Source: Porphyromonas uenonis DSM 23387 = JCM 13868
GTDB lineage: Bacteria; Bacteroidota; Bacteroidia; Bacteroidales; Porphyromonadaceae
DNA: 64,000 nt
Reading direction: 5' to 3'
Assembly (NCBI RefSeq): GCF_000482365.1
Contig: NZ_AXVC01000023.1
Coordinates: forward strand, 1 to 64,000
Shown here piece by piece: positions 43,577 to 52,683 of the stretch; within the stretch, counting starts at the first letter, position 1, and every line of letters starts with the position of its first letter. A program made the translations under genes and the position numbers. A model generated the notes under the pieces. It was not told the origin of the DNA and ran no database searches. It saw only the letters and a program-made list of their open reading frames with translations.

Positions 43577-44533
43577 ATGAAGAATAGACTCTGCGACCTG
43601 CTAGGCATTCGCTACCCGATCATCGCTGGCGGTATGGTCTGGTGTAGCGGTTGGCGGCTGGCATCGGCTGTGAGCAATGCGGGGGGACTGGGCCTTCTGG
43701 GGGCTGGCTCGATGTACCCGGAGGTGCTACGCGAACATATAGCCCGTTGCCGTGAGGCTACGGATCGACCTTTTGGGGTTAATGTGCCGCTGCTCTATCC
43801 TGAGATTGATACGTTGATCCAGATCATTATCGAGGAGCAGGTGCCTATCGTAGTTACCTCGGCGGGTAGTCCCAAGCGCTTTACTCCTCTCCTCCATGAG
43901 CACGGTATCAAGGTGATGCATGTGGTCAGCAGTACGAAGTTTGCGGTCAAGTGCCAAGAGGCGGGTGTCGATGCGGTGATTGCTGAGGGCTTTGAGGCTG
44001 GTGGTCACAACGGTCGTGAGGAGACAACGACGCTGGCGCTGATACCGGCTGTGGCGCAGGCTATTGACCTGCCCCTTGTGGCGGCTGGCGGGATAGCTTC
44101 GGGGCGCTCTATCTTGGCGGCTCAGAGCCTAGGTGCTGAGGGGGTGCAGATCGGGACGCTCTTTGCGCTGAGTGAGGAGAGTAGCGCGCATGCGGCTTTT
44201 AAGGAAGCGTGCGTCAAGAGTGACGAGGGGGACACGATATTGACCCTCAAGGAGCTCGCTCCGACACGCTTGCTGAAGAACGACTTTTACCAACAGGTGG
44301 CCAGCCTGCAAGCTCGGGGCGCCTCTGCCGATGAGCTACGAGAGCTACTCGGACGGGCTAGGGCTAAGCGCGGTATCTTCGAGGGGGACCTGGCGGAGGG
44401 CGAGCTAGAGATTGGCCAGGTGGCTGCGCAGATAGAGCAGGTGCAACCGGTGGCTCAGATCTTCGACCAATTGATTGCTGAGTACAATGCGGCTCGTGCG
44501 GAGCTGCTCGATATGAACTGGACAAATTGCTAA
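43577..44533 (+). CDS. Enoyl-ACP reductase FabK-like / nitronate monooxygenase family flavoprotein
   Basis: A 318-residue FMN enzyme with a TIM barrel. PIIAGGMVWCSGWRLASAVSNAGGLG is the family N-terminus, EAGGHNGRE carries the His region near the active site, and LVAAGGIASGRSILAAQSLGAEGVQIGT is the phosphate-binding part. FabK enzymes reduce enoyl-ACP with NAD(P)H in fatty-acid synthesis; nitronate monooxygenases share the fold. The sequence style fits FabK, but I cannot exclude the other activity. dapA follows after 18 bp. Confidence 0.8.
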   Translation: MKNRLCDLLGIRYPIIAGGMVWCSGWRLASAVSNAGGLGLLGAGSMYPEVLREHIARCREATDRPFGVNVPLLYPEIDTLIQIIIEEQVPIVVTSAGSPKRFTPLLHEHGIKVMHVVSSTKFAVKCQEAGVDAVIAEGFEAGGHNGREETTTLALIPAVAQAIDLPLVAAGGIASGRSILAAQSLGAEGVQIGTLFALSEESSAHAAFKEACVKSDEGDTILTLKELAPTRLLKNDFYQQVASLQARGASADELRELLGRARAKRGIFEGDLAEGELEIGQVAAQIEQVQPVAQIFDQLIAEYNAARAELLDMNWTNC

Positions 44534-44551
44534 GGACTATACCTTATATAT

Positions 44552-45496
44552 ATGTACGACAAATATACTTACCATCCTTATCGCCATCTGACGGGTGCTG
44601 GCGTGGCGTTGATAACTCCATTTCTAGAGAATGGACAGGTGGACTCGGCTTCGCTGAGCCGTCTGACAGAGCATGTGGTCTCGGGCGGATGCGACTTTGT
44701 GGTGCTACTCGGCACTACGGGCGAGTCGCCTACGGTCGTTTATCCTGAGCGGTTACTACTGATCGATGTGGTGCGACGCACGATCGATGGGCGCTGTCCA
44801 CTGGTGATCGGTGTCGGGAGCAATAATACGCAGGATCTGTGCCAGCGTATGAGCGATCCGATCTATGAGAATGTCGATGCGATCCTCTCGGTGGTACCTT
44901 ATTATAATAAGCCGACGCAGGAGGGGCTGTACCTGCACTTCATGGCTGTTGCCGAGGCGAGCAAGAAGCCGATCATACTGTACAACATCCCCTCGCGTAC
45001 GGGTTGCGACCTACAGCCCGAGACGGTGGCTCGGCTACAGCGTGACTCGGCAAAGATCATCGGTATCAAGGAGGCTTCGGGGCATGTGGAGCGGATTGGT
45101 GAGATTCGTGAGCTATGCCGTCCTGACTTGCTGGTCTACTCGGGCGATGACCATCTGACGAAAGATATCATTCGTGCTGGAGGCGATGGAGTCGTCTCGG
45201 TCGTGGCTAACGCTTACCCGCAAGCGATCAAAGCGCTTGTCTCGGCTCTAATTACGGAGCAGCGGGAGCAGGCGGATGAGATTGATGCGCTCTTTACGGA
45301 GATGTATCAGTTGCTCTTTAAGGAGGGCAATCCTGTGGGCATCAAGGGCTTGCTGCATACCATTCAGCTCATAGAGACCTGTGCGGTGCGCCTGCCGCTT
45401 TGCCACGCTACGAAGCAGCTCACGAGCCGACTACGTACGGCACACGAAGAGCTACTAGTACCCCTGCAGCAGTTAGGAATAGAGCCTAAACTATGA
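44552..45496 (+). CDS. dapA: 4-hydroxy-tetrahydrodipicolinate synthase
   Basis: A 314-residue Schiff-base aldolase that condenses pyruvate with aspartate semialdehyde in lysine and diaminopimelate synthesis. The Schiff-base Lys173 is in KIIGIKEASG, the catalytic Tyr in LYNIPSRTG, and LLGTTGESPTV is the Thr-containing substrate loop. Length is slightly above the usual 290-300 through an extended N-terminus (MYDKYTYHPYRHLTG). The stop overlaps the recF start in ATGA (45493-45496), an unusual partner. Confidence 0.95.
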   Translation: MYDKYTYHPYRHLTGAGVALITPFLENGQVDSASLSRLTEHVVSGGCDFVVLLGTTGESPTVVYPERLLLIDVVRRTIDGRCPLVIGVGSNNTQDLCQRMSDPIYENVDAILSVVPYYNKPTQEGLYLHFMAVAEASKKPIILYNIPSRTGCDLQPETVARLQRDSAKIIGIKEASGHVERIGEIRELCRPDLLVYSGDDHLTKDIIRAGGDGVVSVVANAYPQAIKALVSALITEQREQADEIDALFTEMYQLLFKEGNPVGIKGLLHTIQLIETCAVRLPLCHATKQLTSRLRTAHEELLVPLQQLGIEPKL

Positions 45497-46611
45497 TCCT
45501 GAGTTCGCTGAGTGTCATCAACTTTAAGAATGTCGCGACGGCAAACTGTCACTTTGCCCCCAAGCTCAACTGCTTCTTCGGGGGCAATGGGATGGGCAAG
45601 ACCAATCTTCTAGATGCTATCCACTACCTCTCGGTGGTGCGTGGCCATCTAGGTACGACTGACCGCTACGCCATACGCCACGGGGCACAGGAGGCAATCA
45701 TCCAGGGCGAGTACCTATGGGACGATGGGCAGGAGGACAAGATCAGTCTGCGCATCTCTGCCGAGCGGAGCAAGCAGCTCTCTCGCAATGGGCGTCTCTA
45801 CAAGCGTCACAGCGACCATATAGGGCGCTACCCGCTGGTTATCATTTCGCCACATGATCAGAGACTCATACGTGGTGGAAGCGACGAACGCAGACGCTCT
45901 GTGGACCGTATCCTCTCACAGCAAGATGCGACCTATCTAGCGAACTTGATCAACTACAACAGAGCTCTCGACCAGCGCAACAATATGCTGCGCAACCAGA
46001 TCCACGAGCCAGCTCTGATGGATATCCTCGAGGAGACCTTAGCAACGACAGGTCTGACGGTCACGACGATGCGACAAGCTTATGTCGAGAAGCTCGTCCC
46101 CACCTTCGATCAGATCTACCAGCACCTAGCTGCGGGCGTAGAGCGTGCGGTCCTATCCTTTAGCGCTGGGAGTGCCAGCACTGCCGAGGCGCAGCTACGC
46201 ATACTGCGCAATGGTCGTCAGCGGGACTACGAGTATGGCTTCACGGCGACCGGTTGCCACAGAGATGACTTTGAGATGCTCCTCGGAGAGAACCTGATGC
46301 GCAAGATAGGCTCCGAAGGACAAAACAAGACTTACCTCATCGCCTACAAGCTAGCTGAGTACCGCTATCTGCAGCAACACTTGACGAATCAGACGGCTCC
46401 CCTACTCCTCCTCGATGACATCTTTGACAAGCTAGACAGCGACCGTGTGGAGCGCATCGTAGAGCTCGTCGCTACGGACACTTTCGGGCAGATCTTTATC
46501 ACCGACACGAACCGCAAGTACCTCGACGAGATCATCTCCTCGAAGCAAGTTCCCTATCGTCTCTTCCAGATCCAGGAGGGTTCCCCGACAGAAGTCACCG
46601 CAGGATGCTAG
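45493..46611 (+). CDS. recF: DNA replication and repair protein RecF
   Basis: A 372-residue SMC-like ATPase for loading RecA at gaps. FFGGNGMGKTNLLDAIHYLS near residue 30 is Walker A, PLVIISPHDQRLIRGGSDERRRSVDR the family motif, and the C-terminal SEGQNKTYLIAYKLA signature plus LLLDDIFDKLDSDR Walker B complete the ABC site. Translationally coupled to dapA. No terminator is obvious after it; the serC promoter follows about 70 bp later. Confidence 0.95.
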   Translation: MILSSLSVINFKNVATANCHFAPKLNCFFGGNGMGKTNLLDAIHYLSVVRGHLGTTDRYAIRHGAQEAIIQGEYLWDDGQEDKISLRISAERSKQLSRNGRLYKRHSDHIGRYPLVIISPHDQRLIRGGSDERRRSVDRILSQQDATYLANLINYNRALDQRNNMLRNQIHEPALMDILEETLATTGLTVTTMRQAYVEKLVPTFDQIYQHLAAGVERAVLSFSAGSASTAEAQLRILRNGRQRDYEYGFTATGCHRDDFEMLLGENLMRKIGSEGQNKTYLIAYKLAEYRYLQQHLTNQTAPLLLLDDIFDKLDSDRVERIVELVATDTFGQIFITDTNRKYLDEIISSKQVPYRLFQIQEGSPTEVTAGC

Positions 46612-46681
46612 TCATTCTGCAAGAAAAGAGCACTCTTGTGGCTTGAAAAAAGGACTTTAGCGCAAAGTCTTGTGGAAATAG

Positions 46682-46712
46682 TTTGTTTCTCCACTTTAAT
46701 TCCGTATCTTTG
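46682..46712 (+). promoter_or_regulatory. serC promoter, exact Bacteroidetes consensus
   Basis: TTTG (46682-46685), 19-nt spacer and TATCTTTG (46705-46712). The start codon is 130 bp downstream, so the leader is over 100 nt long. Confidence 0.8.
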
Positions 46713-46842
46713 TGGGGGCAAAGAGAGGAGACTCTAAAAAGCTTTCCCTTTGTCCCTTCTAAACAAAGCAAAAAGAGGTCCAAGCGACCATTCATTGCTC
46801 TGATATACAAGCATATAATCCCAAAACAATAAATATAGTAAG

Positions 46843-47925
46843 ATGAAAAAGCACAACTTCTATGCTGGTCCCTCGGTACTGAACCGTGGCGTGATCGAGC
46901 GCACTGCTGATGCGGTGCTGAACTTTGCTGACATGGATCTCTCACTCCTTGAGATCTCACACCGCAGCAAGCAATTCCAAGCTGTAATGGACGAGGCCGT
47001 AGCTACTTTCAAGGAGCTACTGGACATCCCCGAGGGTTACGAGGTACTCTTCCTCGGTGGTGGTGCTAGCCTCCAGTTCTATATGGTACCGCTCAACCTC
47101 ATGGGCAAGAAAGCAGCTTACCTCAACACGGGTACGTGGTCTACCAACGCTATCAAGCAGGCTGGCTTCGTAGACAAGGTATTCGGTACAGAGACCGTTG
47201 TTGTCGCTTCTTCAGAGGACAAGAACTTCACCTACATCCCTAAGAACTTCACTATCCCCGAGGATGTAGACTACTTCCACTACACCTCCAACAATACCAT
47301 CTACGGTACAGAGATCCGCAAGGATTTCGACTGCAAGGTGCCTCTTGTAGCCGATATGAGTAGTGATATCTTCTCTCGTCCAGTAGACGTAAGCAAGTAC
47401 GACTGTATCTACGGTGGTGCTCAGAAGAATATGGGCCCTGCAGGTACGACCTTCGTAGTAATCCGCAAGGACGCTCTAGGCAAGATCGACCGTCCACTAC
47501 CTACGATGCTCGACTACCAGACGCACGTCAAGAAGGGTTCTATGTTCAATACACCTCCTGTCCTACCTATCTACACCTGCCTCCAGACCATGAAGTGGTA
47601 CAAGGAGATGGGCGGTGTCAAGGCTATGGAGCAGCGTGCTAAGGAGAAGGCTGACGCTCTCTACACAGAGATCGACCGCAACAAGCTCTTCCGTGGTACC
47701 GTCGAGGCTGAGGATCGCTCTCGCATGAACGTATGCTTCGTCCTCAACGATGAGTATGCAGAGCTACAGGATGACTTCTTCAACTTCGCTACCGAGCGCG
47801 GTATGGTAGGTATCAAGGGTCACCGCTCTGTAGGTGGCTTCCGTGCATCTCTCTACAACGGCCTCGAGATGGAGAGCGTACAGGCTCTGATCAAGGCTAT
47901 GCAGGACTTCGAGAAGAAGCACTAA
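46843..47925 (+). CDS. serC: Phosphoserine aminotransferase
   Basis: A 360-residue PLP enzyme converting 3-phosphohydroxypyruvate and glutamate to phosphoserine. [15 protein letters not shown] is the family N-terminus, LGGGASLQF binds the cofactor, and Lys195 in [13 protein letters not shown] forms the Schiff base. [14 protein letters not shown] is the substrate-binding end. First gene of serC-serA-DUF1015. Strong codon bias indicates high expression. Confidence 0.96.
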   Translation: MKKHNFYAGPSVLNRGVIERTADAVLNFADMDLSLLEISHRSKQFQAVMDEAVATFKELLDIPEGYEVLFLGGGASLQFYMVPLNLMGKKAAYLNTGTWSTNAIKQAGFVDKVFGTETVVVASSEDKNFTYIPKNFTIPEDVDYFHYTSNNTIYGTEIRKDFDCKVPLVADMSSDIFSRPVDVSKYDCIYGGAQKNMGPAGTTFVVIRKDALGKIDRPLPTMLDYQTHVKKGSMFNTPPVLPIYTCLQTMKWYKEMGGVKAMEQRAKEKADALYTEIDRNKLFRGTVEAEDRSRMNVCFVLNDEYAELQDDFFNFATERGMVGIKGHRSVGGFRASLYNGLEMESVQALIKAMQDFEKKH

Positions 47926-47954
47926 TCTCTCATTACTTACATAACACTATCTGT

Positions 47955-47999
47955 CCTACCCCGCAGCACCTCACACCAACAGGGGGTCTACGGGGTAGG
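47955..47999 (+). terminator. Hairpin between serC and serA
   Basis: CCTACCCCG (47955-47963) pairs with CGGGGTAGG (47991-47999) around a 27-nt loop. No T-run follows, so it may be a processing or attenuating structure rather than a full stop. Confidence 0.5.
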
Positions 48000-48027
48000 C
48001 GTTTAAATAAAGATATCACTCAATACT

Positions 48028-48948
48028 ATGACTAAAGTACTTATCGCAACTGAGAAGCCCTTTGCACCGGTCGCTGTGGATGGCATTCGCAAGATTGTAG
48101 AGGGTGCTGGCTTTGAGCTAGTACTCCTAGAGAAATATACAGAGCGTCAGCAGCTCCTTGACGCTGTCAAGGATGTAGACGCTATCATCGTACGTAGCGA
48201 CAAGGTCCAGGCTGACGTCTTTGAGGCTGCTAAGAATCTCAAGATCGTCGTACGCGCTGGTGCTGGCTATGACAACGTAGACCTAGAGTCTGCTACCAAG
48301 CACAATGTCTGCGTGATGAACACGCCCGGACAGAACTCTAACGCTGTCGCTGAGCTCGCTTTTGCGCTCATGCTTGCTATGGTTCGCAACCACTTCAACG
48401 GCAAGTCTGGCTCTGAGCTCAAGGGCAAGAAGCTCGGTATCCAGGGCTTCGGACACATCGGTCGTTGCCTAGCTAAGATCGCTCAGGGCTTCGGCATGAA
48501 GGTCTACTATAACAAGCGTCACCGCCTCGATGCCGCTGAGGAGAAGGAGCTCGGGCTCACCTACTGCAGCCAGGAGGATCTCTTCAAGCAGTGCGACATC
48601 GTATCGCTCAATACGCCTAAGACCGCTGAAACTGTCAAGAGCATCAACGGCAAGTATGTCAAGATGATGCCTAAGGGTGGTGTCATCGTCAATACAGCTC
48701 GCAAGGAGATCATTGACGAGGAGTGCTTCCTAGCAGCTCTCAAGGAGCGCACGGACGTACGCTACGCTACCGACATCGAGCCTGACATGCACGAGGAGTA
48801 CCAGAAGGAGCTACAGGATCGCTACCTAGCTACCGCTAAGAAGATGGGCGCTCAGACTGCTGAGGCAAACATCAACGCTGGTCTTGCTGCTGCTAACCAG
48901 ATCGTCGGCTTCATCAAGGATGGTTGCGAGACCTTCCGCGTCAACTAA
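48028..48948 (+). CDS. serA: D-3-phosphoglycerate dehydrogenase, short form
   Basis: A 306-residue NAD-dependent dehydrogenase without a C-terminal ACT domain. LGIQGFGHIGRCLAKIAQGFG is the NAD fold, NTARKEIIDEE follows, and VRAGAGYDNVD is the substrate-domain motif. At the place of the usual catalytic His (TPHIG) the sequence reads TAKKMGAQTAEAN, with Lys; I recall this as common in Bacteroidetes SerA. The context with serC supports 3-phosphoglycerate as substrate. Lack of an ACT domain suggests no serine feedback through that route. Confidence 0.9.
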   Translation: MTKVLIATEKPFAPVAVDGIRKIVEGAGFELVLLEKYTERQQLLDAVKDVDAIIVRSDKVQADVFEAAKNLKIVVRAGAGYDNVDLESATKHNVCVMNTPGQNSNAVAELAFALMLAMVRNHFNGKSGSELKGKKLGIQGFGHIGRCLAKIAQGFGMKVYYNKRHRLDAAEEKELGLTYCSQEDLFKQCDIVSLNTPKTAETVKSINGKYVKMMPKGGVIVNTARKEIIDEECFLAALKERTDVRYATDIEPDMHEEYQKELQDRYLATAKKMGAQTAEANINAGLAAANQIVGFIKDGCETFRVN

Positions 48949-48962
48949 TCTGTAGACGACTT

Positions 48963-49012
48963 AGAGACTTTGGTCTCCTCACCTAGAGGGGACCGAAGTC
49001 TCTCTTTCTTTT
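48963..49012 (+). terminator. Terminator after serA
   Basis: AGAGACTTTGGTCTCCTC (48963-48980) pairs with GAGGGGACCGAAGTCTCT (48986-49003), followed by TTTCTTTT. The DUF1015 gene starts 29 bp later, so it is reached by read-through or by its own unseen promoter. Confidence 0.8.
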
Positions 49013-49040
49013 CACTCTCACCCCACAAAGACTCTCTATT

Positions 49041-50285
49041 ATGGCTATAATCAAACCATTCAAAGGATACAGACCACCTCAAAACCTTGTTGAGAAGGTC
49101 AACTCTCGTCCCTACGACGTGCTAAACTCTGACGAGGCACGCAAGGAGGCTGAGGGCAACCCCATGTCTCTCTACCACATCATCAAGCCGGAGATCAACT
49201 TCCCCGTAGGCACCGACGAGCACGACCCCAAGGTCTACGACGAGGCTGTCAAGCAGTATCAGCACTTCAAGAAGGAGGGCTGGCTCGTACAGGACAACAA
49301 GGAGTGCTACTACGTCTATGCTCAGACGATGAACGGCAAGACACAATATGGTCTCGTCATCGGCGCTTACGTCGAGGACTACCTCAACGGCGTCATCAAG
49401 AAGCACGAGCTCACACGTCGTGACAAGGAGGAGGATCGTATGAAGCACGTCCGCATCAACAATGCGAACATTGAGCCGGTCTTCTTCGCTTACCCTGACA
49501 ATGCTGAGCTAGACAAGATCGTTGCTAAGTATACGGCCCAGAAGCCTGTCTACGACTTTGTTGCTAACGACACCTTCCAGCATCAGTTCTGGATCATCGA
49601 CAATGATCAGGATATCAAGCGCATCACCGAGCTATTTGGTCAGATGCCCGCTCTCTACATCGCTGACGGTCACCACCGTAGTGCTGCTGCTGCGCTCGTA
49701 GGTGCTGAGAAGGCTAAGCAAAACCCCAATCACCGTGGTGATGAGGAGTACAACTACTTTATGGCTGTTGCCTTCCCCGCTAATCAGCTCACCGTCATCG
49801 ATTACAACCGTGTCGTCAAGGACCTCAACGGGCTCACCAGCGAGGAGTTCCTCAAGAAGCTCGAGAAGGACTTCGTCGTCGAGAAGAAGGGCACAGAGAT
49901 CTACAAGCCCGCTAAGCTGCACAACTTCTCGCTCTACCTCGATGGCAACTGGTACTCACTCACCGCTAAGCCAGGCACCTACGATGACAGCGATCCTATC
50001 GGCATCCTAGACGTCACCATCTCGTCGAATCACATCCTCGATGAGATCCTCGGCATCAAGGATCTACGTAGTGACAAGCGCATCGACTTCGTCGGTGGTA
50101 TCCGCGGTCTCGGCGAGCTCAAGAAGCGTGTCGATTCAGGCGAGATGAAGGTCGCACTAGCCCTCTACCCCGTCACGATGAAGCAGATCATGGACATCGC
50201 TGACACGGGCAACATCATGCCACCTAAGACCACCTGGTTCGAGCCTAAGCTCCGCTCTGGCATCGTCATCCACGAGCTCAGCTAA
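49041..50285 (+). CDS. DUF1015 family protein in the serine operon
   Basis: A 414-residue cytosolic protein with the DUF1015 pattern: AIIKPFKGYRPP and YDVLNSDEAR at the N-terminus, NPMSLYHIIKPE, KHELTRRDKEEDRMKH, and ALYIADGHHRSAAAAL in the centre. The HExT and DGHHR strings resemble the active-site region of ParB-like serine kinases (SbnI/SerK), and the gene directly follows serC and serA. Serine or phosphoserine handling is therefore a fair guess but unproven. Codon bias is as strong as in serC and serA. Ends at a strong terminator. Confidence 0.85.
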   Translation: MAIIKPFKGYRPPQNLVEKVNSRPYDVLNSDEARKEAEGNPMSLYHIIKPEINFPVGTDEHDPKVYDEAVKQYQHFKKEGWLVQDNKECYYVYAQTMNGKTQYGLVIGAYVEDYLNGVIKKHELTRRDKEEDRMKHVRINNANIEPVFFAYPDNAELDKIVAKYTAQKPVYDFVANDTFQHQFWIIDNDQDIKRITELFGQMPALYIADGHHRSAAAALVGAEKAKQNPNHRGDEEYNYFMAVAFPANQLTVIDYNRVVKDLNGLTSEEFLKKLEKDFVVEKKGTEIYKPAKLHNFSLYLDGNWYSLTAKPGTYDDSDPIGILDVTISSNHILDEILGIKDLRSDKRIDFVGGIRGLGELKKRVDSGEMKVALALYPVTMKQIMDIADTGNIMPPKTTWFEPKLRSGIVIHELS

Positions 50286-50311
50286 AGCACGACTTATCTA
50301 TAGACGATTAG

Positions 50312-50346
50312 GGGGACTGTACCTTTCGCGGTGCGGTCCCCTTTTT
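50312..50346 (+). terminator. Terminator of the DUF1015 gene
   Basis: A 12-pair stem GGGGACTGTACC / GGTGCGGTCCCC (all pairs allowing G-U) followed by TTTTT. Confidence 0.92.
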
Positions 50347-50406
50347 CTATTCTGTTGTGGCAACCGCTTATCGGTCAGAATAGCGTAACTATCAGTGCAC
50401 TAGTAT

Positions 50407-50546
50407 GAAACCATAGTTCCAACTAGGTGAAACTGGAGTTTCATGCGGGAGAAACTGGAGTTTCATATGGGAGAAACTGTGGTTTCATATGGGAGAAACT
50501 GTAGTTTCATATGGGAGAAACTAGAGTTTCATCCGTGTGGCACTGA
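50407..50546. repeat. 22-nt periodic hairpin array, about six and a half units
   Basis: Left arms begin at 50415, 50437, 50459, 50481, 50503 and 50525, all 22 nt apart; right arms GAAACY at 50407, 50429, 50451, 50473 and on. Most units read AGTTTC-8-nt loop-GAAACT with loops such as ATGCGGGA and ATATGGGA. The array ends about 30 bp before the next promoter. Confidence 0.85.
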
Positions 50547-50575
50547 TTTCTCTAGCGGTATCCCGACTGATTTTG

Positions 50576-50583
50576 TACCTTTG
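50576..50583 (+). promoter_or_regulatory. Promoter -7 box of the threonylcarbamoyl-AMP synthase gene
   Basis: TACCTTTG, 53 bp before the ATG at 50636. The in-frame TTG/ATG further upstream precedes or overlaps this box and is rejected as start. Confidence 0.6.
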
Positions 50584-50635
50584 TGCTGGAAGTCTCCCCA
50601 ATGTGGTGGAGACATTTACCTCTCTAGATAGCTTT

Positions 50636-51223
50636 ATGAATCAAGTATCTCCTTCTCCTGAGACTCTATCGGCAGCGCGTGAGGCGGTCGATGTATTACA
50701 GCGTGGTGGTATCATCCTCTACCCTACCGACACGATCTGGGGCTTGGGATGCGATGCAACCAATGAAGAGGCGGTGGATCGTCTCTCGGCTCTCAAGGGT
50801 CGCCCCACGGGCAAGCCTATGCTGATGCTGGTCGATAGTGACATGCGGATACCATCCTATGTGCGCACGGTGCCATCGATGGCGTACCAATTGATCGATG
50901 TGGCGGTGCGTCCGCTCACCATTATCTACCCCGAGGGGCGCAATGTAGCGCCGCAACTACTGGCGGACGACGGCTCGATTGGGATACGCATCGCGAGCGA
51001 TACGCTCTGTCAGGAAATCTGCCGACTGCTACGCCGACCGCTCGTCTCCACCTCGGCCAATCTGGCGGGAACTACTTCACCGCACAACTACTCGGAGATC
51101 GACCCAGAGCTGATCAAGCTGGTCGACTATGTGGTCCCGCTACGCCAAGAGGAGCACATCGACGGGATGCCCTCAGACATTATCAAGCTGGGGCTCAATA
51201 ATGAGGTGCGGGTCATTCGCTAG
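50636..51223 (+). CDS. L-threonylcarbamoyladenylate synthase (Sua5/YciO/YrdC family)
   Basis: A 195-residue protein starting MNQVSPSPETLSAAR. GGIILYPTDTIWGLGCDATNEEAV is the YrdC nucleotide-binding motif, ALKGRPTGKPMLMLV follows, and LVSTSANLAGTTSP is the conserved C-terminal loop. It makes threonylcarbamoyl-AMP from threonine, bicarbonate and ATP for t6A37 tRNA modification. It is the short YrdC type without the Sua5 domain. The sugar transferase gene follows after 64 bp with a weak hairpin between (51242-51266). Confidence 0.92.
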   Translation: MNQVSPSPETLSAAREAVDVLQRGGIILYPTDTIWGLGCDATNEEAVDRLSALKGRPTGKPMLMLVDSDMRIPSYVRTVPSMAYQLIDVAVRPLTIIYPEGRNVAPQLLADDGSIGIRIASDTLCQEICRLLRRPLVSTSANLAGTTSPHNYSEIDPELIKLVDYVVPLRQEEHIDGMPSDIIKLGLNNEVRVIR

Positions 51224-51287
51224 GTAATAAGGTTGGTCAAAAGCCACTAAACGGCCTTTTAGCGGCTCCTAATTGCTACTCCATCTT

Positions 51288-52673
51288 ATGAGCAAGAAGT
51301 CTCGACAAGCTACAGTACGTCTGCGCTACATCGTCTCTGACCTTGTGGCAGTACTGCTGGCAACGACACTCTTCAACGTGGTGCGCTACGTGGTCGAGGA
51401 TCAGAGCGCGACCTTTGGCGAGTTGTCTCTCTTCCTCTTCAACACGAAGATGTACTGGGTGACGCTCGTGGTGGTGCTCTTCTGGATGGGCTTCCTGACG
51501 CTCTCGGGATACTATAATAAGGTATTGGCGAAGAGCCGCATCGACGAATTTTTCCTGACGGCTGGGAGTGTCTTCGTGGGGGTGGTCATCGAGTACCTCT
51601 TCCTCGTGGTGGACGATGTGATCGATGGGCGCAGTGCGCATCTACTTCTCTTTGCGCTACTCTACTTGACGCACTTCCTCCTTATCTATGTGGGTCGTCT
51701 GGCAATCACCTTACAGCAGATTAAGTATGACCGTATGCCGGAGCATTGGCCGAACATCCTGCTCATCGGTACGCCTGAGGTGATGGATAAGCTGCAGGCG
51801 GTGCGTATGGAGATGCACTACCACGCTGTGGCTGAGCTACCCTTCGGCTCTGAGCCTGTCACGCTAGAGCAGGTGCAGGCGATACTGGAGGGGCAACCGA
51901 TCGAGGCAATCTATATGGTGGCCAATGAGGCGGATACGCTACGAGCTACGCATCTGCTCTATGAGCTGTACCGCTGCAAGCTACCGATCAAGATATATCT
52001 AGAGGGGGTGATGGGTGTACGCTCCTCGCTACAAGCGCGTACGCTCCGTGGGCTACCGCTACACGATGTGACGCAGACGCAGATGAGCGAGATGGAGCAA
52101 AATGTGAAGTGGCTCTTCGACCGTCTCTTCTCGCTAATCTTGCTACTGCTTCTGTCGCCTCTCTTTGCAGTACTGGCGGTCTTGGTTCGGCGCTCTTCGG
52201 AGGGTCCCGTCTTCTACCGTCAGGAGCGTGTGGGGCGTGGTGGCAAGCCTTTTTGGATCTATAAGTTTCGCACGATGTATACGGACGCAGAGGCTGCTGG
52301 TCCCCAGCTTAGCCATGAGGGAGACAAGCGAGTCACACCTCTGGGAGCCAAGCTGCGCAAGTACAGACTAGACGAGCTGCCCCAGTTTTACAATGTATTG
52401 CGAGGCGATATGTCTATCGTAGGGCCTCGTCCCGAGCGCACTTACTACATCAAGCAGATCCTCGAGCGGGCACCCTACTACTACCTCCTGCACCAGCTAC
52501 GCCCAGGCATCACATCGTGGGGAATGGTGCGGTACGGCTATGCCTCGACGGTTGATGAGATGGTCGAGCGACTCTACTACGACTGGCTCTACTACGAGCA
52601 TATGTCGATCAAGCTCGACCTAGCGGTGCTGCTCTGCACGGTGGGTACTATTATCAAGGGAAAAGGAAAGTAA
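51288..52673 (+). CDS. Polyprenyl-phosphate sugar transferase (WbaP/WcaJ-type initiating enzyme)
   Basis: A 461-residue membrane enzyme starting MSKKSRQATVRLRYIVSD. Four N-terminal transmembrane helices and a degenerate nucleotide-binding-like middle domain (NILLIGTPEVMDKLQA) precede the bacterial sugar transferase domain: a membrane hairpin (LFSLILLLLLSPLFAVLAVLV), GPVFYRQERVGRGGKPFWIYKFRTM and DELPQFYNVLRGDMSIVGPRPE. It transfers a sugar-phosphate to undecaprenyl phosphate to begin surface glycan synthesis. No glycan cluster is adjacent. Confidence 0.9.
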   Translation: MSKKSRQATVRLRYIVSDLVAVLLATTLFNVVRYVVEDQSATFGELSLFLFNTKMYWVTLVVVLFWMGFLTLSGYYNKVLAKSRIDEFFLTAGSVFVGVVIEYLFLVVDDVIDGRSAHLLLFALLYLTHFLLIYVGRLAITLQQIKYDRMPEHWPNILLIGTPEVMDKLQAVRMEMHYHAVAELPFGSEPVTLEQVQAILEGQPIEAIYMVANEADTLRATHLLYELYRCKLPIKIYLEGVMGVRSSLQARTLRGLPLHDVTQTQMSEMEQNVKWLFDRLFSLILLLLLSPLFAVLAVLVRRSSEGPVFYRQERVGRGGKPFWIYKFRTMYTDAEAAGPQLSHEGDKRVTPLGAKLRKYRLDELPQFYNVLRGDMSIVGPRPERTYYIKQILERAPYYYLLHQLRPGITSWGMVRYGYASTVDEMVERLYYDWLYYEHMSIKLDLAVLLCTVGTIIKGKGK

Positions 52674-52683
52674 CACGGCTTCG

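Noticed and set aside
50407-50546. CRISPR array
   Set aside because: The whole unit is 22 nt with inverted symmetry; there is no constant repeat with longer unique spacers, and no cas genes are in the window.
51276-51641. His/Glu-rich minus-strand frame under the sugar transferase
   Set aside because: It is the mirror of a strongly coding plus-strand gene; composition is a by-product of the opposite codon bias.
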